A stretch of DNA of 64,000 bases from Flavobacteriaceae bacterium (lineage in GTDB: Bacteria; Bacteroidota; Bacteroidia; Flavobacteriales; Flavobacteriaceae), in contig JANSXF010000014.1 of NCBI GenBank assembly GCA_024743095.1, forward strand, positions 1 through 64,000, in the 5' to 3' direction. Position 1 is the stretch's first letter, and every line of letters begins with the position of its first letter. Shown one piece after another: positions 26,681 through 36,409 of this stretch. Under the pieces are notes generated by a model. That model had not been told where the DNA came from, did no database searches, and saw only the letters and a list, made by a program, of their open reading frames with translations. The translations under genes were made by a program, and so were the position numbers.

Positions 26681-28119
26681 TTTGATGGTAATCTTACTAT
26701 TTTTTTGTCCTCCAGATATTGATAGAGGGCTATCATGGCCACAACTTCGGCTTCGGCCGCCGTTTGCTCCTTGATTTTTTCCGGCGAATAATATGTTTTT
26801 ACAAAATGTGTATCAAAGTTTCCTGACCGGAACGCCTCGTGTGCAAATACAAAACTTCCGAATGGTAAAGTGGTCTGCACTCCTTTCACCTTGTAGTTCT
26901 GAATGGCATCCAACATCAGTTCAATAGCTTCTTCACGTGTTTGGCCATAGGTGATGAGTTTGGACAGCATAGGGTCATAATAGATCGGGATATCCATCCC
27001 CTCCCGAAATCCATTATCCACACGAACCCCTTTACCAATAGGTAATCGATAAGTTTCCAAATTGCCGACACTGGGCAAGAAATCGTTTAAAGGATCCTCG
27101 GCATACACCCGAAGTTCGACCGCATGCCCATGAATGGAAAGGTCCTCCTGTTTCATCGGCAGTTCCTCTCCCCTGGCAACTTTTATTTGCAATTCAACCA
27201 AGTCAACCCCCGTAATCAATTCGGTTACAGGATGTTCCACCTGTAAACGGGTATTCATCTCCAGAAAGTAGAAATTATGATCGGCATCCATTAAAAATTC
27301 AACCGTACCGGCTCCAACATAATCACAGGATTTGGCTACTTTGCAAGCCGCCTCGCCCATTTGTTTACGTAATTCCTGTGTTAGAATGGAAGATGGCGCC
27401 TCTTCCACTACTTTTTGATGACGGCGCTGTATACTACACTCCCTTTCAAAAAAATGTAGCACATTGCCATGGGTGTCCGCCATCACCTGTACCTCGATGT
27501 GCCTTGGTGATTTTACATATTTTTCCACAAAAACGGAACCATCGCCAAAGGCGGATGTCGCCTCGCTTATGGCTCGTTTCATACCAGACTCCAAATCTTC
27601 TTCCTTCTCAACTATGCGCATTCCCTTTCCTCCTCCACCGGCTGAAGCCTTGATCAAAATAGGATACCCCACTTCGCTCGCAATCCCTTTGGCCTTATCC
27701 ACATCGGTTATGGCTTCATCAATACCGGGAACCATAGGAATGTCGTATTCCTTTACCGTTTCTTTGGCCGCCAACTTGCTGCCCATAATCTTGATGGACT
27801 TGGATTTTGGTCCAATAAATGTGATTCCGCTATTTTCAACGGCTTCGGCAAACTCAGCATTCTCGCTCAAGAATCCATAGCCAGGATGAATACCGTCCAC
27901 TTGTAGCTCCTTGGCGACTTCAATGATTTTGTCACCTCTCAGATATGATTTGTTGGACGGCGCCTCACCGATACAAACGGCTTTATCTGCAAGCAAGACA
28001 TGGGGGGCGTTCCTGTCCGCCTCCGAAAAGACGGCAACAGTTTGAATGCCCATTTTTTTGACGGTCTTCATCACCCGGACCGCAATTTCGCCCCTATTGG
28101 CGATCAATATTTTTTTCAT
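26677..28119 (-). CDS. accC: Biotin carboxylase subunit of acyl-CoA carboxylase
   Basis: This 480-residue ATP-grasp enzyme carboxylates biotin using bicarbonate. It shows the N-terminal [17 protein letters not shown], the glycine-rich ATP loop [15 protein letters not shown] near residue 160, and [14 protein letters not shown] near 290. It lies between the biotin carrier (6 nt upstream) and the carboxyltransferase (4-nt overlap), so the three products should assemble into one complex. Its role here is probably in propionyl-CoA carboxylation; fatty-acid synthesis usually uses a separate acetyl-CoA carboxylase. Confidence 0.93.
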   Translation of the reverse strand: MKKILIANRGEIAVRVMKTVKKMGIQTVAVFSEADRNAPHVLLADKAVCIGEAPSNKSYLRGDKIIEVAKELQVDGIHPGYGFLSENAEFAEAVENSGITFIGPKSKSIKIMGSKLAAKETVKEYDIPMVPGIDEAITDVDKAKGIASEVGYPILIKASAGGGGKGMRIVEKEEDLESGMKRAISEATSAFGDGSVFVEKYVKSPRHIEVQVMADTHGNVLHFFERECSIQRRHQKVVEEAPSSILTQELRKQMGEAACKVAKSCDYVGAGTVEFLMDADHNFYFLEMNTRLQVEHPVTELITGVDLVELQIKVARGEELPMKQEDLSIHGHAVELRVYAEDPLNDFLPSVGNLETYRLPIGKGVRVDNGFREGMDIPIYYDPMLSKLITYGQTREEAIELMLDAIQNYKVKGVQTTLPFGSFVFAHEAFRSGNFDTHFVKTYYSPEKIKEQTAAEAEVVAMIALYQYLEDKKIVRLPSN

Positions 28120-28125
28120 GATTTT

Positions 28126-28626
28126 TTATTGAAATTCAATCAACAATTGCTTTTTGTCCACAGCCTCACCCTTTGATACACTAACTGTTTTGATCACTCC
28201 ACTTCTGGGAGAGGTGATGATGTTTTCCATTTTCATGGCCTCCAAAATCAATAATTGGTCTTCTTCGTTTACTTCTTGGCCTTCTTCCACCAAAATATCC
28301 AAGATCAAACCGGGCATGGGCGCAGAAATGGAATCGATGTTTTTTCCCGCATTGACGGCAAACCCCATTTTTTTGATAAGTTCGTCCAAAGGTGTTCGTA
28401 TTGAGGTCTCGAATTCGGTACCGTTAACGCTGAGGGTATATATGCCCCTGTTAAAGTCGGAAGCCATAATTTTTAGGTGATAAGAAACTCCATTCTTAAG
28501 CAAATGATAGTTGTTCTCACCTGTTTTTATCAAATCCAACGAAGAAATGGCGTCCTTGGAAAGTTTAAAGTCAAAGTCTTCTCCAACCTTGACGGAATAA
28601 GAGTCATCCATATAAGAATTTTCCAT
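28126..28626 (-). CDS. Biotin carboxyl carrier protein of acyl-CoA carboxylase
   Basis: This 166-residue protein ends with a biotinyl domain (residues about 95-166). The biotin attachment lysine lies in LILEAMKMENIITSP, followed by a hairpin SPRSGVIKTVSVSKGEAV. The first 90 residues form a small beta-rich region like the linker domain between the carboxylase and carrier in single-chain carboxylases. It is the first gene of the three-gene operon. Confidence 0.92.
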   Translation of the reverse strand: MENSYMDDSYSVKVGEDFDFKLSKDAISSLDLIKTGENNYHLLKNGVSYHLKIMASDFNRGIYTLSVNGTEFETSIRTPLDELIKKMGFAVNAGKNIDSISAPMPGLILDILVEEGQEVNEEDQLLILEAMKMENIITSPRSGVIKTVSVSKGEAVDKKQLLIEFQ

Positions 28627-28692
28627 GGGTTAGCTCGATAAATATAAGGGTAATACATTAGAAATCATACAAAGTTATGTGCCACCCGAAGG

Positions 28693-28740
28693 ATTAATCA
28701 TGACAATGATCATTAATTTCTGTATTATTAATCATTAATT
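28693..28740. repeat. Repeated ATTAATCAT / ATCATTAAT motifs in a divergent promoter region
   Basis: ATTAATCAT occurs at 28693-28701 and 28727-28735, and its near inverse ATCATTAAT at 28709-28717 and 28731-28739. They lie 67 bp or more upstream of the carboxylase operon and upstream of udk. The density of one short motif in both directions suggests a protein-binding site controlling one or both operons. Confidence 0.4.
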
Positions 28741-28780
28741 ATGTTGTGTCTCGGATAGACAAGAGATGTTATCATTTGTG

Positions 28781-28788
28781 TATTTTTG
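28781..28788 (+). promoter_or_regulatory. Promoter -7 box for udk operon
   Basis: TATTTTTG matches the Bacteroidetes TAnnTTTG consensus and lies 17 nt before the ATG at 28806. I see no good TTTG at -33. The position argues that the ATG at 28746, upstream of this box, is not the start. Confidence 0.45.
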
Positions 28789-28805
28789 ATGCCAAAATTC
28801 AAACT

Positions 28806-29414
28806 ATGCTGATCTTAGGGATTGCTGGCGGCACAGGGTGCGGAAAAACTACGGTGGTAAACCAAATAGTGGAACAATTACCAACGGATGAAGTGGGTGT
28901 AATATCTCAAGACTCCTACTACAACGACCTATCCCACTTGAGCAGGGAGGAAAGGGCAAAAGTGAACTTTGACCATCCCAATTCGATAGATTTTGACCTG
29001 TTGATCGAGCATATTAAACTATTACGGGAAGGCAAAACAGTGGATACGCCCATTTACTCCTTTGTAGAGGAAACGCGAATGAAAGAGACCGTTGCTACCC
29101 CACCACGAAAAGTGATGATCGTTGAAGGAATCCTGGTGTTGAGCAATCCTAAATTAAGGGAACTGTTCGATATAAAAATATTTGTACATGCCGATTCGGA
29201 CGAACGTTTGATAAGAAGGCTGCAACGCGACACCCAAGAGCGTGGGCACGACCTAAAAAAGGTACTGACCCGATATCAAACGGCCGTAAAACCAATGCAT
29301 CTCCAGTTTATAGAACCTTCCAAGGAATTTGCGGACATCATCATCCCGAACAACCATTACAACACAGTTGCGGTGGATATTGTAAGGACCATCATCAACA
29401 ACAAACTTGCGTAA
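28806..29414 (+). CDS. udk: Uridine kinase
   Basis: This 202-residue P-loop kinase phosphorylates uridine and cytidine in pyrimidine salvage. It begins MLILGIAGGTGCGKTTVVNQ with the Walker A motif at residues 8-15, and carries the nucleoside-site segments SQDSYYNDLSHLS and NFDHPNSIDFDLL and the lid arginines RRLQRDTQERG. The start at 28806 fits the family length; the earlier ATG at 28746 adds 20 unrelated residues and would precede the promoter box. The division gene begins 1 nt after its stop. Confidence 0.94.
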   Translation: MLILGIAGGTGCGKTTVVNQIVEQLPTDEVGVISQDSYYNDLSHLSREERAKVNFDHPNSIDFDLLIEHIKLLREGKTVDTPIYSFVEETRMKETVATPPRKVMIVEGILVLSNPKLRELFDIKIFVHADSDERLIRRLQRDTQERGHDLKKVLTRYQTAVKPMHLQFIEPSKEFADIIIPNNHYNTVAVDIVRTIINNKLA

Positions 29415-29415
29415 C

Positions 29416-29748
29416 ATGGGCCTGAAGGAATTGAGAAAAAAGAAATGGTTCAAGATTATGACCAACACCTATATTTTGGTGTTGACCATTTTTGTGATAT
29501 GGATGGCTTTTTTCGATACGAATTCCCTTATGATTCATTTGGAGCTCGAGAACGAAATCGATAAGTTGGAGAAAGAAAAGGATTTCTTGAAAAGCGAAAT
29601 TGCCAAGGACAAGGAAATCCTAAAGAAGATGTCCGATGAACAGGAACTTGAGAAACTTGCCCGTGAGAAGTACTATATGAAAAAGGACAATGAAGAAATA
29701 TTTCTTATTGAATATGAAGATAGCCTAAAGAACAGGAAAAATGAGTAA
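29416..29748 (+). CDS. DivIC/FtsB-like septum formation protein
   Basis: This 110-residue protein has one membrane segment (about residues 15-38, TYILVLTIFVIWMAFF) followed by a long coiled coil of charged heptads (ELENEIDKLEKEKDFLKSE) and EQELEKLAREKYYMKKDNEE, the FtsB/DivIC pattern. These proteins link the early and late divisome in the inner membrane with FtsL and FtsQ. ATG 29416 is chosen over a TTG at 29407. It sits between udk and mutase genes, overlapping the next start by 8 nt. Confidence 0.88.
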   Translation: MGLKELRKKKWFKIMTNTYILVLTIFVIWMAFFDTNSLMIHLELENEIDKLEKEKDFLKSEIAKDKEILKKMSDEQELEKLAREKYYMKKDNEEIFLIEYEDSLKNRKNE

Positions 29749-31126
29749 TACTGGCCTATTTAGTGAATTCCCTGGAGTATCCGCCAAGCAATGGAAGCAA
29801 AAAATCCAAGTGGACCTTAAAGGTGCCGACTATAACGAAACCTTGGTCTGGGAATCTTTGGAGGGCATAAATGTTAAACCATTTTACAATCAAGAGGACC
29901 TAAAGACCATACCCAACTTCTCCTTACCAAAAGGCCATAATTGGTCCGTGGCCCAAACCATTTATGTGAGTGACGAAAAAAAGTCCAACACCAAAGCCCT
30001 CACGATCCTTGAAAAAGGTGTCGAAAGTTTGATTTTTACCATCCCCAATGAAACCACGGATTTTGAAGTCCTGCTTTTTGGCTTGGACGTGGAGAAAATC
30101 GAACTCTATTTTTATTTTGGGTTTTTGAGCTTGGGGCCCATCAAAAAATTGGCAAGCCTTCTTGGCAACAAAAAGGCAAAAGCCCATTTGAATATCGATA
30201 TCATCGGGCACTTGACCGAAGAGGGCAATTGGTATCACCATCTAGAAAAAGATCATAAATTACTTACTGATCTGGTCTGGTTCGCAACCCCGGACATTTC
30301 AATTGTTGGGGTCGATGCTTCACGCTACCAAAATGCCGGCGCCAACATGGTACAGCAATTGGCCTACAGTTTAGCACACGCCAATGAGTATCTAAACCAT
30401 GTTGTCACTTCGAACACAGTGGAGAAGCCTTTTACCGTTACCTTTAAAATAGCCGTAGGCAGCAACTATTTTTTTGAAATAGCAAAAATTAGAGCTTTGA
30501 GATGGCTTTGGAGAAGTCTGGCATCAGAATACGGGATACAAAGCGAGTGCAACATCTTGGCCAGTCCCTCCAAACGAAACAAAACGCTTTACGATTACAA
30601 TGTGAACATGCTCCGCACCACATCCGAATCCATGTCAGCGGTTTTGGGTGGCGCTGACGCTGTTTGCAACCTGGCCTACGATGCGATTTACCACAAGGAT
30701 AATGGGTTTGGGGAGCGCATCGCGCGTAATCAGCTATTGCTATTAAAAGAGGAGGGGTATTTCTTCGAGGCATCTCAAATTGCGGAAGGATCATATTACA
30801 TTGAATCGCTAACCGATCAGCTGGCAGAAAAGGCATTGGTCCTATTTAAACAAATAGAAAAAGCTGGCGGGTTCTTGGATGCATTAAAAAAAGGTACAAT
30901 CCAACAAAAAGTCAAGGAAAATGCCGAAAGGGAACAGCGCCTTTTTGATCAGGGCAAGATAGTTTCACTCGGCACCAACAAGTATCAAAACCCACAAGAC
31001 CGGATGAAGGAGAACTTAGAACTTTATCCGTTTGTAAAGACCAAGGCGCGAAAAACCATCATTGAGCCCATTATAGAAAAAAGACTGGCCGAAGCATCCG
31101 AACAAAAAAGATTGAACGATGAGTAG
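29741..31126 (+). CDS. mutA: Methylmalonyl-CoA mutase small subunit
   Basis: This 461-residue protein is the small, non-catalytic-like partner of methylmalonyl-CoA mutase. Its N-terminus ([20 protein letters not shown]) and barrel segments ([17 protein letters not shown], then DAVCNLAYD) resemble the large subunit, but there is no C-terminal cobalamin domain. It is shorter than actinobacterial small subunits (about 600 residues), as is usual in Bacteroidetes. The stop overlaps the large-subunit start by 8 nt, which would help equal production of both chains. Confidence 0.92.
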   Translation: MSNTGLFSEFPGVSAKQWKQKIQVDLKGADYNETLVWESLEGINVKPFYNQEDLKTIPNFSLPKGHNWSVAQTIYVSDEKKSNTKALTILEKGVESLIFTIPNETTDFEVLLFGLDVEKIELYFYFGFLSLGPIKKLASLLGNKKAKAHLNIDIIGHLTEEGNWYHHLEKDHKLLTDLVWFATPDISIVGVDASRYQNAGANMVQQLAYSLAHANEYLNHVVTSNTVEKPFTVTFKIAVGSNYFFEIAKIRALRWLWRSLASEYGIQSECNILASPSKRNKTLYDYNVNMLRTTSESMSAVLGGADAVCNLAYDAIYHKDNGFGERIARNQLLLLKEEGYFFEASQIAEGSYYIESLTDQLAEKALVLFKQIEKAGGFLDALKKGTIQQKVKENAEREQRLFDQGKIVSLGTNKYQNPQDRMKENLELYPFVKTKARKTIIEPIIEKRLAEASEQKRLNDE

Positions 31127-33191
31127 AAAAGATCTTCAACATCTGGAATTGTCTGTAAATTCGAGCGCAGTAGAGACCCAAAATTACGAGCACGAGAATT
31201 TTGCCGCCGGCATTTCCCCTTTTTTACGGGGGCCCTACTCGACCATGTACGTGAGCAGGCCTTGGACCATCCGCCAGTATGCAGGTTTTTCCACCGCTGA
31301 GGAAAGCAATGCGTTTTATCGCAGAAACTTGGAGGCCGGCCAAAAGGGACTTTCCGTAGCCTTTGACCTGCCCACCCACCGTGGTTACGACTCGGACAAT
31401 GACCGGGTGATTGGAGACGTAGGAAAAGCAGGGGTTGCCATAGATTCCATCGAGGATATGAAGATTTTGTTCAACGGAATTCCATTGGACAAAATGTCCG
31501 TTTCCATGACCATGAACGGGGCCGTGATTCCCATTATGGCCTTTTATATCGTAGCAGGTTTGGAGCAAGGTGTTTCCATGGAACAACTCTCGGGAACCAT
31601 TCAGAACGATATTTTAAAGGAATTCATGGTTCGGAACACCTACATCTACCCTCCTGCTCCGTCCATGCAGCTAGTAGCCGATATCTTTGAGTTCACCAGT
31701 AAAAACATGCCGAGGTTCAATAGCATCAGTATTTCCGGTTATCACATGCACGAAGCGGGTGCCCCGGCATCCATGGAACTGGCATATACCTTGGCCGATG
31801 GCATTGAGTACATCAGAACCGGAATCAAAGCAGGACTTAAAATTGATGAATTTGCACCACGACTATCCTTTTTCTGGGGTATTGGCATGAATCATTTTGC
31901 CGAGTTGGCCAAAATGCGGGCAGGCCGCATGCTTTGGGCCAAACTGCTAGAGCAATTCAATCCCACCAATCCAAAATCGTCCATGCTCCGCGCACACAGC
32001 CAGACCAGTGGATGGAGCTTAACAGAACAAGATCCCTTCAACAATGTGGCCAGAACGACTATCGAAGCCATGGCGGCAGCTTTTGGCGGAACCCAGAGCC
32101 TCCATACCAATGCCTTGGACGAAGCCATTGCATTGCCAACGGATTTCTCTGCCCGTATTGCAAGAAACACACAAATCTATCTGCAACAGGAAACCCATAT
32201 CACCAAAACGGTAGACCCATGGGCCGGTAGCCACAAAGTGGAGCGATTGACACAGGAAATTGCAGAAAATGCTTGGGAGCTGATCCTAGAAGTGGAAAAA
32301 TTGGGCGGAATGACCAAGGCTATCGAAAAAGGCATCCCAAAAATGCGGATTGAAGAAGCGGCAGCAAAAAAGCAGGCCCGTATCGATAGCGGTCAAGATG
32401 TTATTGTCGGGGTGAACAAATACCGATTGGAAAATGAGGATGACCTTCAAATTTTAGAAGTGGACAATGCAAAAGTTCGCAAACAGCAAATGGCCCGTCT
32501 TGACCAAATCCAAAGTAGTAGGGATTCCAAAAAAGTGGAAAAAGCACTCGAAGCTATCCGCATAGCGGCCAAAAAGGCGACTGAAAACGATTCCGACCGT
32601 GGAAATTTATTAGCTTTAGCAGTAGAAGCTGCCAAAGAGCGTGCTACCTTGGGCGAAATCAGTAACGCCATGGAAAGCGCTTTTGGACGTTACAGAGCTA
32701 AAATCCAATCCTTTACCGGCGTGTACTCAAAAGAAATCAAAAACGACAAAAGTTTTGAAAAAGCCCGAAAGCTTGCCGATTCCTTTGCAGAGCAAGAAGG
32801 CCGTCGTCCGCGTATCATGGTGGCCAAAATGGGCCAAGATGGTCATGATCGTGGCGCCAAGGTAGTGGCCACAGGCTATGCAGACCTCGGTTTTGATGTG
32901 GATATTGGACCCTTGTTCCAAACTCCAGCCGAAGTTGCCAAACAAGCAGTGGAAAACGATGTACACGTATTGGGGATTTCCTCCCTTGCAGGAGGCCATA
33001 AAACATTGGTTCCTGAAGTGGTCCAAGAACTCAAAAAATATGGTCGCCAGGACATTATGGTCATCGTCGGGGGCGTAATCCCAAAACAAGATTACAGTCA
33101 TTTATTGGACAACGGGGCCGTTGCCGTTTTTGGGCCGGGCACCAAAATTGCAGATGCGGCAACCCAAATTCTGAATATACTTTTAGATTGA
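31119..33191 (+). CDS. mutB: Methylmalonyl-CoA mutase large (catalytic) subunit
   Basis: This 690-residue enzyme interconverts methylmalonyl-CoA and succinyl-CoA with adenosylcobalamin. The CoA-binding barrel contains [35 protein letters not shown], and [20 protein letters not shown]. The C-terminal cobalamin domain begins about residue 555 with [14 protein letters not shown], in which the DxHxxG histidine binds cobalt. With the carboxylase operon nearby, it links propionyl-CoA to the TCA cycle. The epimerase is not in this window, and I see no cobalamin riboswitch upstream. Confidence 0.96.
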   Translation: MSRKDLQHLELSVNSSAVETQNYEHENFAAGISPFLRGPYSTMYVSRPWTIRQYAGFSTAEESNAFYRRNLEAGQKGLSVAFDLPTHRGYDSDNDRVIGDVGKAGVAIDSIEDMKILFNGIPLDKMSVSMTMNGAVIPIMAFYIVAGLEQGVSMEQLSGTIQNDILKEFMVRNTYIYPPAPSMQLVADIFEFTSKNMPRFNSISISGYHMHEAGAPASMELAYTLADGIEYIRTGIKAGLKIDEFAPRLSFFWGIGMNHFAELAKMRAGRMLWAKLLEQFNPTNPKSSMLRAHSQTSGWSLTEQDPFNNVARTTIEAMAAAFGGTQSLHTNALDEAIALPTDFSARIARNTQIYLQQETHITKTVDPWAGSHKVERLTQEIAENAWELILEVEKLGGMTKAIEKGIPKMRIEEAAAKKQARIDSGQDVIVGVNKYRLENEDDLQILEVDNAKVRKQQMARLDQIQSSRDSKKVEKALEAIRIAAKKATENDSDRGNLLALAVEAAKERATLGEISNAMESAFGRYRAKIQSFTGVYSKEIKNDKSFEKARKLADSFAEQEGRRPRIMVAKMGQDGHDRGAKVVATGYADLGFDVDIGPLFQTPAEVAKQAVENDVHVLGISSLAGGHKTLVPEVVQELKKYGRQDIMVIVGGVIPKQDYSHLLDNGAVAVFGPGTKIADAATQILNILLD

Positions 33192-33325
33192 TTGCCGTAA
33201 CGGTCCAATACATATTAGTTTAACTTTATTTAACGCTGAATGGCGGGTTTATTCACCCCCTGTTAACAAATTACATTTTATCGCATCCTAAATAATCGTA
33301 TTTTTAGCACCTAACTTACTACGAA

Positions 33326-34099
33326 ATGGGCAAGATTATTGCTATAGCAAACCAAAAGGGCGGTGTAGGAAAAACCACTACTACAGTGAACCTTGCAGCC
33401 TCCTTAGGTGTATTGGAAAAAAAGGTATTGTTGATTGATGCCGACCCCCAGGCCAATGCAACATCCGGTTTGGGAATTGATGTCGATTCTGTGGAAAATG
33501 GGACCTATCAGCTTTTGGAGCATACCATGAGCGTTGGGGAAGTCACCATTGCCACCGACTCCCCGAACGTAGATTTGGTACCGGCTCATATTGACTTGGT
33601 CGCCATTGAGATCGAATTGGTGGACAAGGACAATAGAGAGTACATGCTCAAAGAAGCTTTAAAAAACCTTGGGGACAAATACGATTTTGTACTGATAGAT
33701 TGCGCTCCATCGTTGGGATTATTGACATTGAACGCCCTAACAGCGGCAGACTCCGTTATGATTCCGATACAATGTGAATATTTTGCCCTCGAAGGTCTGG
33801 GCAAACTATTGAACACCGTAAAAAGTGTACAAAAAATACATAACAACGATTTGGACATCGAAGGAATGCTGCTGACCATGTACGATTCCAGGTTACGCCT
33901 TTCCAACCAAGTAGTTGAGGAAGTTAAAAAGCACTTCGCGGATATGGTTTTTGACACCATCATCCAGAGAAACGTTAGGCTGAGCGAAGCACCAAGTTAT
34001 GGCGAGAGCATTATAAAATATGATGCAAGCAGTAAAGGTGCCTCCAATTATCTTAACTTAGCCAACGAAATTTTGAAGAAAAACAAGGAGAAAGTTTAG
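33326..34099 (+). CDS. parA: Chromosome-partitioning ATPase ParA/Soj
   Basis: This 257-residue ATPase has the deviant Walker A motif KGGVGKTTTTVNLAA (residues about 10-24), LLIDADPQANATSGLG and VLIDCAPSLGLLT, typical of ParA/Soj. It moves or positions ParB-parS complexes at chromosome origins. The parB start follows its stop directly. No parS-like palindrome was found in the window by eye. The 134-bp upstream gap carries a TATTTTTA box near 33299. Confidence 0.95.
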   Translation: MGKIIAIANQKGGVGKTTTTVNLAASLGVLEKKVLLIDADPQANATSGLGIDVDSVENGTYQLLEHTMSVGEVTIATDSPNVDLVPAHIDLVAIEIELVDKDNREYMLKEALKNLGDKYDFVLIDCAPSLGLLTLNALTAADSVMIPIQCEYFALEGLGKLLNTVKSVQKIHNNDLDIEGMLLTMYDSRLRLSNQVVEEVKKHFADMVFDTIIQRNVRLSEAPSYGESIIKYDASSKGASNYLNLANEILKKNKEKV

Positions 34100-35005
34100 A
34101 TGGCGAAAGCAACAAAAAAACAGGCGTTGGGAAGAGGCCTGTCCGCTCTATTGAATGATCCAGAGAATGATATCAAATCAGTTTCGGACAAAAATGCGGA
34201 CAAGGTCATAGGTAATGTAGTAGAACTGGATATCAATTCCATTGAAGTAAACCCATTCCAGCCACGTTCCAATTTTAACGATGAAACCCTTGAGGAATTG
34301 GCAAGTTCCATTCGGGAACTTGGCATCATACAGCCCATAACAGTAAGGAAACTGGATTTTAACAAATTCCAGTTGGTTTCCGGTGAACGAAGGTTCCGTG
34401 CATCCAAATTAGTTGGACTGGAAACCATTCCAGCCTATATACGTATTGCCAACGACCAAGAGTCTTTGGAAATGGCCTTGGTGGAGAACATTCAAAGGCA
34501 AGACCTTGACCCCATTGAAATTGCGCTATCTTATCAAAGACTCATCGACGAGATAGAGATCACCCAAGAAAAATTGAGCGACCGCGTTGGAAAAAAACGT
34601 TCCACCATTACCAATTACCTTCGTTTGTTAAAATTGGACCCCATTATCCAAACCGGAATGCGGGACGGGTTTATCAGTATGGGTCACGGTAGGGCACTCA
34701 TCAATATTGATAAGAAAAAAGACCAAATCGCCATTTATGAAAAAGTGGTTTCCGATGGTCTCTCCGTTAGAGCTACCGAGCAATTGGTGAAAGACCACAA
34801 AGAACCTAAAAGCTCGGGTTCCGAAAAGAAAAAGAGCAGCTCAGATGTGCCTGACTTTGTTTCAAACAGCTTGGATTCCATCAAAGAACGATTGGCCACA
34901 AAAGTGGACATTACCACATCCAAAAACGGAAAAGGAAAAATTGTGATACCCTTCCATTCAGAGGAAGATTTTAAACGTATCAAAAAATTGTTGACAGGTG
35001 AATAA
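34100..35005 (+). CDS. parB: Chromosome-partitioning protein ParB
   Basis: This 301-residue protein starts with the conserved tail ALGRGLSALL that stimulates ParA. The CTP-binding domain includes NPFQPRSNF and SGERRFRASKLVGL, followed by the helix-turn-helix region (TQEKLSDRVGKKRSTITNYL). The C-terminal dimerisation part ends KGKIVIPFHSEEDFKRI. It binds parS sites near the replication origin. It overlaps the DUF5683 gene by 8 nt. Confidence 0.95.
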   Translation: MAKATKKQALGRGLSALLNDPENDIKSVSDKNADKVIGNVVELDINSIEVNPFQPRSNFNDETLEELASSIRELGIIQPITVRKLDFNKFQLVSGERRFRASKLVGLETIPAYIRIANDQESLEMALVENIQRQDLDPIEIALSYQRLIDEIEITQEKLSDRVGKKRSTITNYLRLLKLDPIIQTGMRDGFISMGHGRALINIDKKKDQIAIYEKVVSDGLSVRATEQLVKDHKEPKSSGSEKKKSSSDVPDFVSNSLDSIKERLATKVDITTSKNGKGKIVIPFHSEEDFKRIKKLLTGE

Positions 35006-35654
35006 AAACCTCCTTTTATTGCTCTTTGCCTTTTTGTTGTCCCATTCAGGTTTTTCCCAAGAAGAAGAGGAAAACAAGGAAAAGGAGCAGCCTCAGCAAA
35101 CCAAAGAGGTGGATTCCTTAACCCAAAGCATGGAAGGCCAAGGCGTTACTTTTGAAGAGGTAACAAAACAAAAGAGCATCAATCCGCTTGCTCCCAGTAA
35201 AGCCGCTTTTTATTCTGCCGTTCTTCCGGGCCTTGGTCAAATCTACAATAAACGCTATTGGAAAGCGCCTATAGTTTGGGGTGCCATTGGAACGGGGATT
35301 TATGTCTATTCATATAATAACACCCAATATAGAAGTGCAAGGAATGCATATAAACGGCGACTTGCAGGTTTCCAGGATGATGAATTTTGGGATTTGAACG
35401 GAGATGGAGACGGTCCGGATGTATCTTCCGAAGCATTGCAGGAAGCACAGGAAAATACACAAAGGGACCGAGATCTTGCCCTGGTAATCACCATTGCACT
35501 ATACGCCCTGAATATTATTGATGCCAATGTGGACTCCCACTTAAAACAATACAATGTAAGCGACGACCTAGCAGTTGACTTCAACCCTTATTTAGATATA
35601 AATCCGTTTACCAACAAGCCAAACTATGGGATGGCTATGGTCATAAAATTTTAA
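34998..35654 (+). CDS. DUF5683 membrane protein downstream of parB
   Basis: This 218-residue protein begins with GTG inside the end of parB. A signal peptide (LLLLLFAFLLSHSGFSQ) is followed by an acidic low-complexity stretch, then KAAFYSAVLPGLGQIYNKRYWKAP and two hydrophobic segments, the DUF5683 pattern. The family is regularly found after parAB in Bacteroidetes. Its function is unknown; an envelope role is all the sequence supports. Confidence 0.85.
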   Translation: MNKNLLLLLFAFLLSHSGFSQEEEENKEKEQPQQTKEVDSLTQSMEGQGVTFEEVTKQKSINPLAPSKAAFYSAVLPGLGQIYNKRYWKAPIVWGAIGTGIYVYSYNNTQYRSARNAYKRRLAGFQDDEFWDLNGDGDGPDVSSEALQEAQENTQRDRDLALVITIALYALNIIDANVDSHLKQYNVSDDLAVDFNPYLDINPFTNKPNYGMAMVIKF

Positions 35655-35657
35655 TAT

Positions 35658-36359
35658 ATGAAGATTGGTCTGTTCGGATATGGCAAAATGGGAAAGATGA
35701 TTGAGCAAATCGCCCAGGATAGAGGCCATACCATCGTAGCAAAGATTGATGATCCTTCGCAGGATATCGATTATTCCCCTATGGACGTTGCCATTGATTT
35801 CAGTACTCCCGAAGCTGCTTTTGACAATATCACCAATTGCTTTAAAAACAACGTTCCCGTTATCAGTGGAACTACCGGATGGTTGGACAAGTATGATGAA
35901 GCCATCAAAATTTGTGAAGTCAACAAGAGTGCGTTCATCTATGCATCAAACTTTAGTTTGGGGGTGAATATCTTCTTTGAACTCAATAAACATCTCGCCA
36001 AAATGATGGCCGGGTTGAATCAATACAAGGTTGCCATGGAGGAGATACATCACATACAAAAGTTGGATGCCCCTAGTGGAACCGCTATTACACTGGCAGA
36101 GGGAATTATCGAAAACACCCCATACGAAAACTGGAAACTGGATGGGTCGAACGATAATACGATTTCCATAAAATCCATCAGGGAAGGTATGGTACCTGGA
36201 ACACACAGTATTGCTTATGCAAGTTCTGTGGACACCATCGAGATAAAACACGAAGCGCACAACAGGGAAGGGTTTGCTCTTGGGGCGGTAATAGCATCGG
36301 AGTGGATTCAGGAAAAAACAGGTGTTTTCTCCATGAAAGACGTGTTAAACCTAAGCTAA
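35658..36359 (+). CDS. dapB: 4-hydroxy-tetrahydrodipicolinate reductase
   Basis: DapB performs the second step of the diaminopimelate and lysine pathway, needed for peptidoglycan. This 233-residue enzyme has the Rossmann motif KIGLFGYGKMGKMIEQIA at its start, DVAIDFSTPEA, SGTTGW, and the catalytic segment EEIHHIQKLDAPSGTA near residue 130. It is shorter than E. coli DapB (273), as is usual in Flavobacteriia. It begins 3 nt after the DUF5683 gene. Confidence 0.95.
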   Translation: MKIGLFGYGKMGKMIEQIAQDRGHTIVAKIDDPSQDIDYSPMDVAIDFSTPEAAFDNITNCFKNNVPVISGTTGWLDKYDEAIKICEVNKSAFIYASNFSLGVNIFFELNKHLAKMMAGLNQYKVAMEEIHHIQKLDAPSGTAITLAEGIIENTPYENWKLDGSNDNTISIKSIREGMVPGTHSIAYASSVDTIEIKHEAHNREGFALGAVIASEWIQEKTGVFSMKDVLNLS

Positions 36360-36409
36360 AAAACCTAACAGGAACATAGACCCAGAGTCTAACAAAGAAA
36401 CTTATTTAT

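Noticed and set aside
29416-31118. A cobalamin riboswitch before the methylmalonyl-CoA mutase genes
   Set aside because: The mutase genes overlap upstream coding sequence and the gap before udk is short and AT-rich, with no B12-box-like structure visible.
33192-33325. parS sites near parAB
   Set aside because: I looked for the TGTTNCACGTGNAACA palindrome by eye around parAB and CACGT elsewhere in the window and found no full match. A motif search would settle it.
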